Positions 7,399 through 13,568 of a stretch of 13,568 nucleotides of DNA are shown here, piece after piece (within the stretch, counting starts at the first letter, position 1; each line of letters begins with the position of its first letter). The notes beneath the pieces are model-generated. The model did not search any database. It saw nothing but the letters and a program-made list of their open reading frames with translations, and was not told the origin of the DNA. This stretch comes from UBA1563 sp041667115 (lineage in GTDB: Bacteria; Bacteroidota; Ignavibacteria; Ignavibacteriales; Ignavibacteriaceae): contig JBAYFO010000077.1 of NCBI GenBank assembly GCA_041667115.1, positions 1 through 13,568 of the forward strand, given 5' to 3'. The position numbers were made by a program, and so were the translations under genes.

Positions 7399-7878
7399 AT
7401 GAAATGTGCTAACCACCCCTCAATGGATGCCGTAGGTACCTGTGTAGATTGCGGTAAAGGACTTTGCGTCGATTGTACCCACGCCTACTCAATTCCCATT
7501 TGCCAATCATGTAATGCAGTACGCGTTAAAGGAGAAAAAGGGGATCTCAACAAAAGGATCATTTTAACTCTGGTGTTTTTTGTTATCGGTTTTTATTTTA
7601 TGGTTAGTTCGGCGCCCAATTTCAATATTGGAACGATAATAGGCGGAATTATGATCGGTTACATTTTTGCCGGAGTTCCTTGGGGTTGGCAGTTCTTGAA
7701 TAAAATTACTCCGAGTATGTTTCTCTTTCTTTCGTTTGCAGGATGGGTAATATATTTCTTAATTAAAACAATACTGTCATTTGCAATCGGATTTATTGTT
7801 CTCCCAATTAAACTATGGGGAATGTATAGTGATTCCAAAAGACTTAAAGAAATTAATCAAACTTTTACGACTAATTAG
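7399..7878 (+). CDS. B-box-like zinc-finger membrane protein, function unknown
   Basis: A 159-residue protein with an N-terminal metal-binding module and a membrane-embedded remainder. The module begins CANHP and has C3, H6, C15, C18, C23, C26, C35 and C38 (with H28 also available), the spacing of a B-box/double-zinc-knuckle domain that should hold two zinc ions. A short basic linker (KGEKGDLNKR, 44-53) leads into hydrophobic stretches at about 54-72, 77-98 and 106-136, so three or four membrane passes with the zinc module probably cytoplasmic. It is a single-gene unit with its own promoter, strong Shine-Dalgarno and terminator. Proteins pairing this zinc module with membrane helices are found across bacteria, but I know of no established function. 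A role in protein-protein contacts at the membrane is only a guess. Confidence 0.8.
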   Translation: MKCANHPSMDAVGTCVDCGKGLCVDCTHAYSIPICQSCNAVRVKGEKGDLNKRIILTLVFFVIGFYFMVSSAPNFNIGTIIGGIMIGYIFAGVPWGWQFLNKITPSMFLFLSFAGWVIYFLIKTILSFAIGFIVLPIKLWGMYSDSKRLKEINQTFTTN

Positions 7879-7886
7879 AACTCTAA

Positions 7887-7918
7887 AAAGCCGGTAAGCT
7901 CACTTGCCGGCTTTTTTT
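7887..7918 (+). terminator. Intrinsic terminator
   Basis: AAAGCCGGTAAG (7887-7898) pairs with CTTGCCGGCTTT (7903-7914) as a 12-bp stem with a single G-T wobble and a CTCA loop, followed by T7 (7912-7918). It starts 8 nt after the stop of the zinc/membrane protein gene. The left A-run (7885-7889) would also give a short T-run on the other strand, but no minus-strand gene ends here. Confidence 0.93.
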
Positions 7919-8072
7919 ATGCATTAATCACTCGAGCATTTTTTAATAACAAACATTTTCTTACTGCCTCTCCATCAAAATCCTTTCTTATTCTTTCCCG
8001 TTCATTAGATTTCTAGATTTAGAGAAAGAAAAGTTCGAGAAATCAATTTTATCTTATACGTTGGTAGGGAAA

Positions 8073-8087
8073 CGGTATTTTATACCG
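8073..8087. repeat. Perfect inverted repeat in the lepA promoter
   Basis: CGGTAT-TTT-ATACCG is a perfect 6-bp inverted repeat around a 3-nt centre. It overlaps the predicted -33 element of the lepA promoter, where an operator would sit. It has no T-run after it and is too short to be a terminator. Confidence 0.5.
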
Positions 8088-8108
8088 CCTGCTTTCTCTT
8101 TATATTTG
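8078..8108 (+). promoter_or_regulatory. Bacteroidota-type promoter for lepA
   Basis: TATATTTG (8101-8108) is an exact TAnnTTTG -7 element; TTTT at 8078-8081, 19 nt upstream, is a one-mismatch -33 element. Transcription would begin near 8115, giving a leader of only about 14 nt that still contains AAGGA (8120-8124), 4 nt before the ATG. Confidence 0.55.
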
Positions 8109-8128
8109 CATTCAAATTTAAGGACCAC

Positions 8129-9922
8129 ATGGAAAATATTCGGAATTTTTGCATTATCGCTCATATTGACCACGGAAAATCTACAATCGCAGATGCGCTG
8201 TTGGAATATACGGGAACCGTTAGTCTGCGTGAAGCAAAAGCACAATTTCTTGATGATATGCCGCTGGAACGTGAACGCGGCATCACGATAAAATCGCACG
8301 CCATTCAAATGACTTATAAAGCTAAAGATGGTAATCAATATATTTTAAACTTAATTGACACTCCCGGGCACGTTGATTTTTCTTATGAAGTTTCCCGCTC
8401 GTTAGCTGCGTGCGAAGGAGCCGTTCTGATTGTAGACGCCGCGCAAGGTGTGGAAGCTCAAACCATCAGCAACCTTTATTTGGCTCTTGATGCCGGACTT
8501 GAGATTATTCCCGTCTTAAATAAAATTGATTTACCAAGCGCGGAAGTTGACAAAATAAAAGGACAGGTTATCGATCTTATCGGATGTAACGACAGTGATA
8601 TTATTTTAGCAAGTGCAAAGGCAAGAATTGGAATCGAAGAAATTCTGGAAGCGGTTGTTCAACGTATTCCAGCCCCCAAAGGGGATGAGACCAAACCACT
8701 TCAGGCATTGATCTTTGACTCTGTTTTTGATCCGTACCGCGGCGCCATTGCCTATTTACGCGTTTTTAATGGAACAATAAAAGAAAAACAGAGAATAAAA
8801 TTCTTCGCGCATGATAAAGAATACGATACCGAAGATATCGGCATTTTGGGAATGAAGAAAATGAGAACCGGCGAACTTTCTGCAGGAAATGTCGGCTACA
8901 TGATCGCTGGAATTAAAGATGTGAACGATACCAAAGTGGGTGATACCGTTACTTTAGCTAAGCATGGCGCGGTTGAACCACTACACGGGTATAAAGAAGT
9001 AAAGCCGATGGTTTACAGCGGATTATACCCGACGAACACAGAAGAGTTTGAAAATTTACGTGATGCTCTTGATAAATTTCGCTTAAATGATTCTGCACTT
9101 GTTTATGTTCCGGAAACTTCTGCTGCACTCGGATTCGGATTTCGCTGCGGATTCCTCGGTCTTCTTCACATGGAAATTGTTCAGGAAAGATTGTACCGCG
9201 AGTTTAATCAATCAATTATTACAACGCTTCCAAACGTGGAGTATATTGTTTATAAAAAGAATGGAACAAAAATTACGGTGGATAATCCAGCGACAATGCC
9301 CGCAGTCGGTGATATTGAAATGATTGAAGAACCCTTCATGAAAGCGCAGATCGTAACACCAAGCGAGTATGTCGGGAATATTATGAAATTAGCGATGGAT
9401 AAACGGGGGATCTATAAAAATACTACGTATCTAGATCCAACGCGCGCCGATCTTCAATTTGAATTCCCTCTCTCGGAAATTATTTTTGATTTTTATGATA
9501 AACTGAAATCAACCACTCGCGGGTATGCTTCGTTCGATTATGAATATATCGGATACAAAGAAGCCGATCTTGTGAAACTTGATATTTTGTTGAACGGCGA
9601 AACGGTTGATGCTCTTTCAATGATTGTTCACCGCGTAAAAGCATTTGATTGGGGACGGAAAGTATGTGAAAAACTGAAAGACCTAATTCCGCGTCAGTTG
9701 TTTGAAATTTCAATTCAAGCAGCAATCGGGGCAAAGATTATTTCAAGATCAACAGTTAAAGCAATGCGGAAGAACGTTCTTGCAAAATGTTACGGAGGCG
9801 ATATTTCGCGTAAACGGAAACTGCTCGAAAAACAAAAAGAAGGAAAGAAGAGAATGAAACAGGTTGGGAATGTCGAAATTCCCCAGGAAGCTTTCCTTGC
9901 TGTTCTCCAGATTGAAGATTGA
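8129..9922 (+). CDS. lepA: Elongation factor 4 (LepA), ribosome-associated GTPase
   Basis: A 597-residue, full-length LepA/EF4. It is a translational GTPase that binds the ribosome like EF-G and has been linked to back-translocation, 30S biogenesis and recovery of stalled ribosomes. GTPase motifs are intact: G1 AHIDHGKST (11-19), G2 RGIT (50-53), G3 DTPGHVDF (77-84), G4 NKID (131-134) and a G5-type SAK near residue 162. The two EF-G-like domains follow, and the LepA-specific C-terminal domain is recognisable in KCYGGDISRKRKLLEKQKEG and the terminal PQEAFLAVLQIED. The start ATG follows AAGGA. LepA is classically co-transcribed with signal peptidase lepB; here instead the downstream neighbour, 15 nt away, encodes an exported protease. 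Confidence 0.98.
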   Translation: MENIRNFCIIAHIDHGKSTIADALLEYTGTVSLREAKAQFLDDMPLERERGITIKSHAIQMTYKAKDGNQYILNLIDTPGHVDFSYEVSRSLAACEGAVLIVDAAQGVEAQTISNLYLALDAGLEIIPVLNKIDLPSAEVDKIKGQVIDLIGCNDSDIILASAKARIGIEEILEAVVQRIPAPKGDETKPLQALIFDSVFDPYRGAIAYLRVFNGTIKEKQRIKFFAHDKEYDTEDIGILGMKKMRTGELSAGNVGYMIAGIKDVNDTKVGDTVTLAKHGAVEPLHGYKEVKPMVYSGLYPTNTEEFENLRDALDKFRLNDSALVYVPETSAALGFGFRCGFLGLLHMEIVQERLYREFNQSIITTLPNVEYIVYKKNGTKITVDNPATMPAVGDIEMIEEPFMKAQIVTPSEYVGNIMKLAMDKRGIYKNTTYLDPTRADLQFEFPLSEIIFDFYDKLKSTTRGYASFDYEYIGYKEADLVKLDILLNGETVDALSMIVHRVKAFDWGRKVCEKLKDLIPRQLFEISIQAAIGAKIISRSTVKAMRKNVLAKCYGGDISRKRKLLEKQKEGKKRMKQVGNVEIPQEAFLAVLQIED

Positions 9923-9937
9923 TAAACAGGAAATGTT

Positions 9938-11908
9938 ATGAGAAAAATTATTTTTGCCGTCTGTGTTGTTGTCTTAACTACCTTCTCACTTAATGCCCAA
10001 CAAAAGTATTTGGTTTACTTTAAGGACAAGGGAATAACAAAGCAAACCTCGTTGCAGAAAAGTTCTCTTGCATATCAAGAAGCGGTTCACTCACTTTCAG
10101 AAAGAAGTATCGAAAGAAGAAAGAAACATCTCGGCGAAGAAAATTTCATAACCTTTGAAGATGTTCCTCTTTACCAGCCTTATATTGAAAGCCTCGAAAC
10201 AACCGGAGCAAAAATCTGGAATAAATTAAAATGGTTCAACGCTGTTTCTCTTTATGCTGATGAAAACCAAATTGCAAAAATCTCATCGCTTCCTTTCGTT
10301 GAAAAAGTTGAAGAGGTCAAATCACTCTCTTATCAAAATGAAAATCTAAAAGAGCGACCGGAAAATTCTTTATCGAAAACTGCCTCAACGAATGAGGCAT
10401 TAAGTTATAGTTACGGTCCATCATATTGGCAATATGCGCTCTCTGATATTCCGCAAGTGCATGCGAAAGGAATCACAGGTGATAGTGTTGTTATTGGAAT
10501 TTTAGATTCCGGTTTTCGCTGGAAATTAATTGAATCGCTCTCTTCAAGAAAAGTATTGGCAGAATATGACTTTGTTTTCCATGATAATAATACCGCAAAT
10601 GAAGCCAACGATGTAGGTGGACAGGATGGACACGGAACTACAATCTTTTCTATTATCGGCGGATTTAAAGAAGGCAGTATTGTTTCTCCCGCGTTTAACG
10701 CCTCATTTATTCTTGCAAAAACTGAAGACATTAATAGCGAAACGCATATCGAAGAAGACAATTACGCAGCAGCGTTGCAGTGGATGGACAGTATCGGTGT
10801 TGATATTACTACAAGCTCGCTCGGGTATAATGAATTTGATCCATCAACTTATTCGTACAAATATTCCGACATGAACGGTCAAACAACGATCATTACCAAA
10901 GCCGCTGAGATGGCTTTTACTCAATTTGGAATATCAACATTTACTTCTGCCGGAAATGATGGCAATGGTACTTGGCATTACATCGGTTCCCCTGCGGATG
11001 GTTTTAATATGATGGCGGTCGGGGCGGTTTCAAATAACAATATTAAAGCTTCATTTAGCTCTTTTGGACCAACGTATGACGGAAGAATAAAACCTGAAGT
11101 AGTTACCCAGGGTGTTTCGGTTTATGGAGCCAGTGTTTCCGGCACGTCTACTAATGTTTATGGCTACGGAAGCGGAACTTCGGATGCTTGTCCGATTGCT
11201 GCTGGGGTAGCGGCGCAACTTTTATCGCTTTATCCTCATTTGACAAATGTTCAGATTAGAAAAATTTTGTTGGCAACATCCGGCAATGCAGCTTCACCAA
11301 ATAATTCAATTGGTTACGGATTAGTATCCGCTCTAAAAGCAATAACTTATCCGAATCTTCAAAAAGTGGGTCAGTCTTTCATCGTCAATAAATGTTTTGA
11401 AAAAGAAAATATTTTGGCGCAGACGGTCGTCCTTCATCTTGTTCAAGGAACTCAAACTTTTGATCTGCCGATGAGCCTTGGGCAAAAAGGAATTTTCTCA
11501 TCAAATCTTTCTTCATACAACGAAGGTGATGCCCTTGAGTTTTATTTTACGTATACCGATAGTAATCTAACCTCGCTAAGAGAACCGGCTGTTGGGCGGT
11601 ACAGCATTACTTCCATTAAGGATGACGTCCCGGATGCTTACGGACTTGAGCAGAATTATCCGAATCCTTTCAATCCGAATACAAGAATTTGGTATTCAAT
11701 TCAAAGTAGCGGGTTTATAAGTCTAAAAGTATATGATTTGCTTGGCAATGAAGTAACAACATTAGTGAATGAAGAGAAAACACCCGGGAAGTATCATGTA
11801 GAGTTTCAATCAATAATTGGCAATAAGCTGTTGGCGAGCGGTGTCTATTTTTATGTTTTAAGAATTGGCGATAGAGTGGAAGCGAAAAAAATGGTGTTGC
11901 TCAAATAA
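9938..11908 (+). CDS. Secreted subtilisin-like serine protease (S8) with type IX sorting domain
   Basis: A 656-residue exported protease. A signal peptide (1-20, cut after LNA) precedes a prodomain-like region (about 23-130) with the SERSIERRKK element seen in Bacteroidota S8 proteases. The peptidase domain (about 160-470) carries the triad: D190 in GILDSGF, H232 in DGHGT, S415 in GTSDACP, plus the oxyanion asparagine N340 in SAGNDG. After a linker, residues 575-656 form a Por/type IX C-terminal sorting domain beginning PNPFNP, with a KVYDLLGNEV strand and ending in SGVYFYVLRIG and KKMVLLK. This predicts Sec export, passage through the type IX system and cell-surface attachment or release, with the domain normally cleaved off. 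AGGAAA (9928-9933) serves as ribosome-binding site. The 15-nt gap from lepA suggests co-transcription. The substrate is unknown. Confidence 0.93.
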   Translation: MRKIIFAVCVVVLTTFSLNAQQKYLVYFKDKGITKQTSLQKSSLAYQEAVHSLSERSIERRKKHLGEENFITFEDVPLYQPYIESLETTGAKIWNKLKWFNAVSLYADENQIAKISSLPFVEKVEEVKSLSYQNENLKERPENSLSKTASTNEALSYSYGPSYWQYALSDIPQVHAKGITGDSVVIGILDSGFRWKLIESLSSRKVLAEYDFVFHDNNTANEANDVGGQDGHGTTIFSIIGGFKEGSIVSPAFNASFILAKTEDINSETHIEEDNYAAALQWMDSIGVDITTSSLGYNEFDPSTYSYKYSDMNGQTTIITKAAEMAFTQFGISTFTSAGNDGNGTWHYIGSPADGFNMMAVGAVSNNNIKASFSSFGPTYDGRIKPEVVTQGVSVYGASVSGTSTNVYGYGSGTSDACPIAAGVAAQLLSLYPHLTNVQIRKILLATSGNAASPNNSIGYGLVSALKAITYPNLQKVGQSFIVNKCFEKENILAQTVVLHLVQGTQTFDLPMSLGQKGIFSSNLSSYNEGDALEFYFTYTDSNLTSLREPAVGRYSITSIKDDVPDAYGLEQNYPNPFNPNTRIWYSIQSSGFISLKVYDLLGNEVTTLVNEEKTPGKYHVEFQSIIGNKLLASGVYFYVLRIGDRVEAKKMVLLK

Positions 11909-12029
11909 TCATTCAGATTCCGATGAAACGTATTCTACTCTAAATAAATATTTGAGATTTTATCTGAACGTATTTTTTCATTTACTACTCAACCTCTGTT
12001 AATGATTTCCAAAATTTATTAAGGAAAAA
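11909..12029. other. Intergenic gap with weak repeat structure
   Basis: These 121 nt follow the protease gene. TTCAGAT (11912-11918) could pair with ATCTGAA (11962-11968), which lies just before a T6 run (11973-11978), but the 43-nt loop makes this a poor terminator. The octamer AACGTATT occurs twice, exactly 40 bp apart (11927 and 11967). No good promoter was found; AATATTTG at 11947-11954 is one base from the -7 consensus without an upstream partner. Confidence 0.35.
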
Positions 12030-12800
12030 ATGATGTCAGGAAGACCTTATGTCCTCGCAGAAACAAACTGGAAAACCGTAATAGAAACAGATTATAAGGT
12101 TGCTATTCTACCCTGGGGAGCTACCGAGGCGCATAATTATCACTTACCTTATACAACCGATAATGTTCAATCCGAATACATTTCAATTATTTCTGCTGGA
12201 AAAGCATGGAGAAAAGGGGCAAAAGTTGTAGTTCTTCCCTGTGTTCCGTTTGGCGTTAATACCGGACAGATTGACATCAAGCTCTGCATTAATATGAATC
12301 CCTCAACACAACTCGCTTTATTAAAAGATGTTGCTGATTCACTTGAAAGACAAGGGATTTTTAAAATTGTTATTATCAACGGACACGGTGGTAATAATTT
12401 CCGTCAGTTAATACGCGAAGTACAACTACTATATCCCAAAACGCTAATTACTCTGATCGATTGGTACAAAGCTCTTGATACTAAAAAGTATTTTGATCAA
12501 CCGGGCGATCATGCGGATGAAATGGAAACAAGCAATATGATGGTCATAGCACCAGAATTAGTTGCTCCCTTATCTGAAGCCGGGGAAGGGAAGGGAAAGA
12601 AATTTAAAATCACCGGACTTCGCGAAGGCTGGGTTTGGACAGAACGCAAATGGAAGAAAATAAGTGAAGACACCGGTGTAGGCAATCCTAAAAAAGCGAC
12701 TGCTGAAAAAGGGAAAACATATTTAGAAGATTTAACCCAGATAATTTCGCAATTTTTAATAGAGTTTGCTGAGTGTGATCAAAACGATCTCTATCAGTAA
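12030..12800 (+). CDS. Creatininase-family amidohydrolase, substrate unknown
   Basis: A 256-residue metal-dependent amidohydrolase of the creatininase superfamily, whose members hydrolyse cyclic amides or formamides (creatininase, the MftE peptidase of mycofactocin synthesis, the archaeal FAPy deformylase ArfB). The metal-site motifs are present: LPWGATEAHNYHLPYTTD (27-44, with E33, H35, D44), NGHGGN (117-122, H119) and GDHADEMETS (159-168, H161, E164, E166). The C-terminal GVGNPKKATAEKG (216-228) is the family's product/lid segment. The size is normal. Two adjacent ATGs at 12030 and 12033 are both possible; AAGGA (12021-12025) is 4 or 7 nt away, so the second has the better spacing. No mycofactocin, riboflavin or creatine genes are nearby, so the substrate cannot be deduced. 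Enzymatic activity is likely given intact motifs. Confidence 0.88.
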   Translation: MMSGRPYVLAETNWKTVIETDYKVAILPWGATEAHNYHLPYTTDNVQSEYISIISAGKAWRKGAKVVVLPCVPFGVNTGQIDIKLCINMNPSTQLALLKDVADSLERQGIFKIVIINGHGGNNFRQLIREVQLLYPKTLITLIDWYKALDTKKYFDQPGDHADEMETSNMMVIAPELVAPLSEAGEGKGKKFKITGLREGWVWTERKWKKISEDTGVGNPKKATAEKGKTYLEDLTQIISQFLIEFAECDQNDLYQ

Positions 12801-12819
12801 TTTATACATGTGATTAAAC

Positions 12820-12839
12820 ACAAATAGCTGACTATTTGT
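12820..12839. repeat. Perfect 8-bp inverted repeat
   Basis: ACAAATAG (12820-12827), CTGA loop, CTATTTGT (12832-12839). It lies 20 nt after the creatininase stop. There is no T-run on either strand, so it is not a standard terminator; it may be an mRNA 3'-end stabiliser or a protein site. Confidence 0.55.
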
Positions 12840-12944
12840 AAAGAAAGAATCCATTCCAGAGGGAATTAGTTTTTACTGATGTTTTTTTACTTGTTTTAAA
12901 CTATAGCAAATCTCTCGTCGATTATTTACTAACCCCATCCAAAT

Positions 12945-12974
12945 TACTTTTTATTTAAATACACTACTTTTTAT
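12945..12974. repeat. Tandem 10-bp direct repeat at 20-bp period
   Basis: TACTTTTTAT occurs at 12945-12954 and again at 12965-12974, exactly 20 bp apart, i.e. about two helical turns. Such phasing is typical of direct-repeat operator sites, but the AT-rich composition makes chance similarity plausible. Confidence 0.45.
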
Positions 12975-13028
12975 ATGTTAAATTAAAATACTTAAAAACG
13001 GCTATTGTTTGATTTAGAGAATAAATAA

Positions 13029-13193
13029 ATGGACAATGTCTTAAGATCAAACTTATTGGATCTCAATATTAAAAGAGAAGATAAAGGTTCGACTGATCAG
13101 AGCATAAACGAAATATTATTTCAAAATCATCCGATCACCGAATGCCAGAAAATATGGTTCGGCAATTTCTCTGAATTAAGTGAGCAGCACTAA
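13029..13193 (+). CDS. Small hypothetical ORF, 54 residues
   Basis: ATG at 13029 opens a 54-residue frame starting MDNVLRSNLLDLNIKRED and ending FGNFSELSEQH. I do not recognise it. It is soluble and mixed in charge, with no signal or membrane segment. There is no Shine-Dalgarno, but the A-rich lead-in (AATAAATAA) suits translation starts in this group. Immediately past its 3' end another frame would continue with a protein-like ALNPYGERFWYELN, so it may be a frameshifted remnant of a longer gene rather than an intact small gene. It lies about 230 nt upstream of the rRNA operon promoter. Chance is not excluded. Confidence 0.3.
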   Translation: MDNVLRSNLLDLNIKREDKGSTDQSINEILFQNHPITECQKIWFGNFSELSEQH

Positions 13194-13395
13194 ATCCTTA
13201 TGGAGAAAGATTTTGGTACGAATTAAACATTTGTTTTTAGGCTGTTTTCAAAGAATTTATCAGCCTAAGGAAATTTTACTAGAAAATGTTAAAAATAATT
13301 GCGGAAAAATTTGCATCTCCAAGGTAAGAACCCTATATTTGAAAGCTGTTTATAAATGTTTTCAGATCGCTGAAAACTTAAACAAAAAAGATTAA
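13180..13395 (+). CDS. Small hypothetical basic ORF, 71 residues, GTG start
   Basis: A GTG at 13180, directly after an in-frame TAA, opens a 71-residue frame that overlaps the preceding small ORF by 14 nt. The product would be strongly basic (many Lys/Arg, ending NLNKKD) with four cysteines (C22, C41, C45, C60). No Shine-Dalgarno and no homology that I recognise. Stop-to-stop length is not remarkable for an AT-rich region, and the end abuts the upstream A/T tract of the rRNA promoter. It could equally be non-coding or part of a decayed gene. Confidence 0.18.
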   Translation: MSSTKSLWRKILVRIKHLFLGCFQRIYQPKEILLENVKNNCGKICISKVRTLYLKAVYKCFQIAENLNKKD

Positions 13396-13420
13396 AAAAG
13401 TAAGAAATTATTTTTAACTA
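13384..13420 (+). promoter_or_regulatory. A/T-rich UP-like tract upstream of rRNA promoter
   Basis: A run of A-tracts followed by a T-tract (AAAAAAG, ATTAAAAAAG, AAATTATTTTTAA) ends 3 nt before the -35 element at 13424. This is the position and composition of UP elements that bind the RNA polymerase alpha C-terminal domains in strong rRNA promoters. Confidence 0.5.
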
Positions 13421-13423
13421 CAC

Positions 13424-13454
13424 TTGACTTTCTAATAGTTTTGCTGTAAGTTTG
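13424..13454 (+). promoter_or_regulatory. Strong rRNA operon promoter
   Basis: TTGACT at 13424-13429 and TAAGTTTG at 13447-13454 give TTG-N20-TAnnTTTG, an exact match to the Bacteroidota housekeeping consensus; read the sigma70 way it is TTGACT-N17-TAAGTT. It lies about 100 nt before the 16S 5' end with an A/T-rich tract upstream, as expected for an rrn promoter. Transcription would begin near 13461. Confidence 0.8.
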
Positions 13455-13469
13455 AAATCCTTTTGAAAA

Positions 13470-13480
13470 TGTTCTTTGAT
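13470..13480 (+). promoter_or_regulatory. boxA-like antitermination element in rRNA leader
   Basis: TGTTCTTTGAT resembles the boxA consensus (E. coli rrn TGCTCTTTAACA), and a GTTCTTTGA form is common ahead of 16S genes in Bacteroidota. It should be bound in the RNA by NusB/NusE to let RNA polymerase read through untranslated rRNA. It lies just inside the predicted transcript. Confidence 0.7.
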
Positions 13481-13490
13481 AGAATGAATG

Positions 13491-13510
13491 CAAACTTGTC
13501 AATAAGTTTG
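13491..13510 (+). ncRNA. rRNA leader hairpin
   Basis: CAAACTT (13491-13497) pairs perfectly with AAGTTTG (13504-13510) across a 6-nt loop, 10 nt after boxA. It could be a nut-like or processing element in the pre-16S leader. Confidence 0.5.
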
Positions 13511-13553
13511 GTTCAACTAAGCTTTAATGCTTTGATTACACCAGTTTAATCCT

Positions 13554-13568
13554 ACAACGGAGAGTTTG
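13554..13568 (+). rRNA. rrs: 16S rRNA, first ~15 nt (cut by window edge)
   Basis: The window ends in ACAACGGAGAGTTTG, which aligns with the 5' end of bacterial 16S rRNA (AAATTGAAGAGTTTG in E. coli), whose AGAGTTTGAT segment is the universal 27F primer site. Position 13554 corresponds to nucleotide 1 by alignment to E. coli; the exact mature end may differ by a few bases. The upstream promoter, boxA and leader spacing support the call. Confidence 0.9.

Larger units (their letters stand above)
12801..13028. other. AT-rich intergenic stretch with repeats, no convincing gene
   Basis: This 228-nt stretch starts the 768-nt region lacking a confident gene. It is AT-rich and holds a perfect hairpin (12820-12839), a weaker one (ATTCC 12853-12857 with GGAAT 12862-12866, followed by TTAGTTTTT, a marginal terminator for the creatininase gene) and two exact copies of TACTTTTTAT. 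All frames are broken or lack starts. TATTGTTTG at 13003-13011 resembles a -7 element but has one extra base. Confidence 0.5.

Noticed and set aside
11912..11978. TTCAGAT/ATCTGAA pair followed by a T6 run as terminator for the protease gene
   Set aside because: The stem is only 7 bp with a 43-nt loop and no strong inner stem, so an efficient intrinsic terminator is unlikely.
1..13568. Mobile element, phage, CRISPR or defence system
   Set aside because: No transposase, integrase, terminal inverted repeats, direct-repeat arrays, or nuclease/toxin-antitoxin signatures could be seen; the confident genes are ordinary chromosomal functions.

Overview
The window is AT-rich bacterial chromosome, most likely from the Ignavibacteria or a close relative in the Bacteroidota/Chlorobiota (FCB) group. 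The evidence is a secreted protease ending in a type IX secretion (Por) sorting domain with an Ignavibacteria-style NYPNPFNPNT motif, a TonB-receptor-like outer-membrane protein, a TPR lipoprotein, and three intergenic promoters fitting the Bacteroidota pattern TTTG/TTG-N19-20-TAnnTTTG. This placement is inference; no database comparison was possible.

Layout. (1) 1-3601, minus strand: a tight three-gene unit in transcription order TonB-dependent-receptor-like barrel, polytopic GT-C-type glycosyltransferase, and rpiB, which runs off the left edge. Gaps are 3 and 1 nt. (2) 3683-5820, plus strand: a divergent pair with an ATGA overlap, namely a class I SAM-methyltransferase-like protein with a degenerate glycine motif, and an RlmD/RumA-family rRNA m5U methyltransferase with all key residues. 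(3) 5925-6446: a TPR lipoprotein, convergent with a short-form RsmI-family methyltransferase (6504-7199, minus). (4) 7399-7878: a single-gene unit for a B-box-like zinc/membrane protein, with its own promoter, a strong Shine-Dalgarno sequence and a clear intrinsic terminator. (5) 8129-11908: lepA (elongation factor 4), followed after 15 nt by a secreted subtilase. (6) 12030-12800: a creatininase-family amidohydrolase. (7) 12801-13568: a 768-nt stretch without a confident gene. It holds inverted and direct repeats, two dubious small ORFs and then an rRNA operon start: a strong promoter with an A/T-rich upstream tract, a boxA-like element, a leader hairpin and, in the last ~15 nt, the 5' end of 16S rRNA.

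Functionally the window is mainly housekeeping for translation and ribosome maturation (RlmD, RsmI-like, LepA, 16S rRNA), interleaved with envelope functions (receptor, GT-C enzyme, lipoprotein, zinc/membrane protein, secreted protease). I see no CRISPR array, transposase, integrase, phage gene or recognisable defence cassette, and cannot support a claim that a wholly new system is present. The most open points are the receptor/GT-C/rpiB operon, the degenerate methyltransferase coupled to RlmD, the substrate of the creatininase homologue, the orphan zinc/membrane protein, and the small ORFs and repeats just upstream of the rRNA operon.
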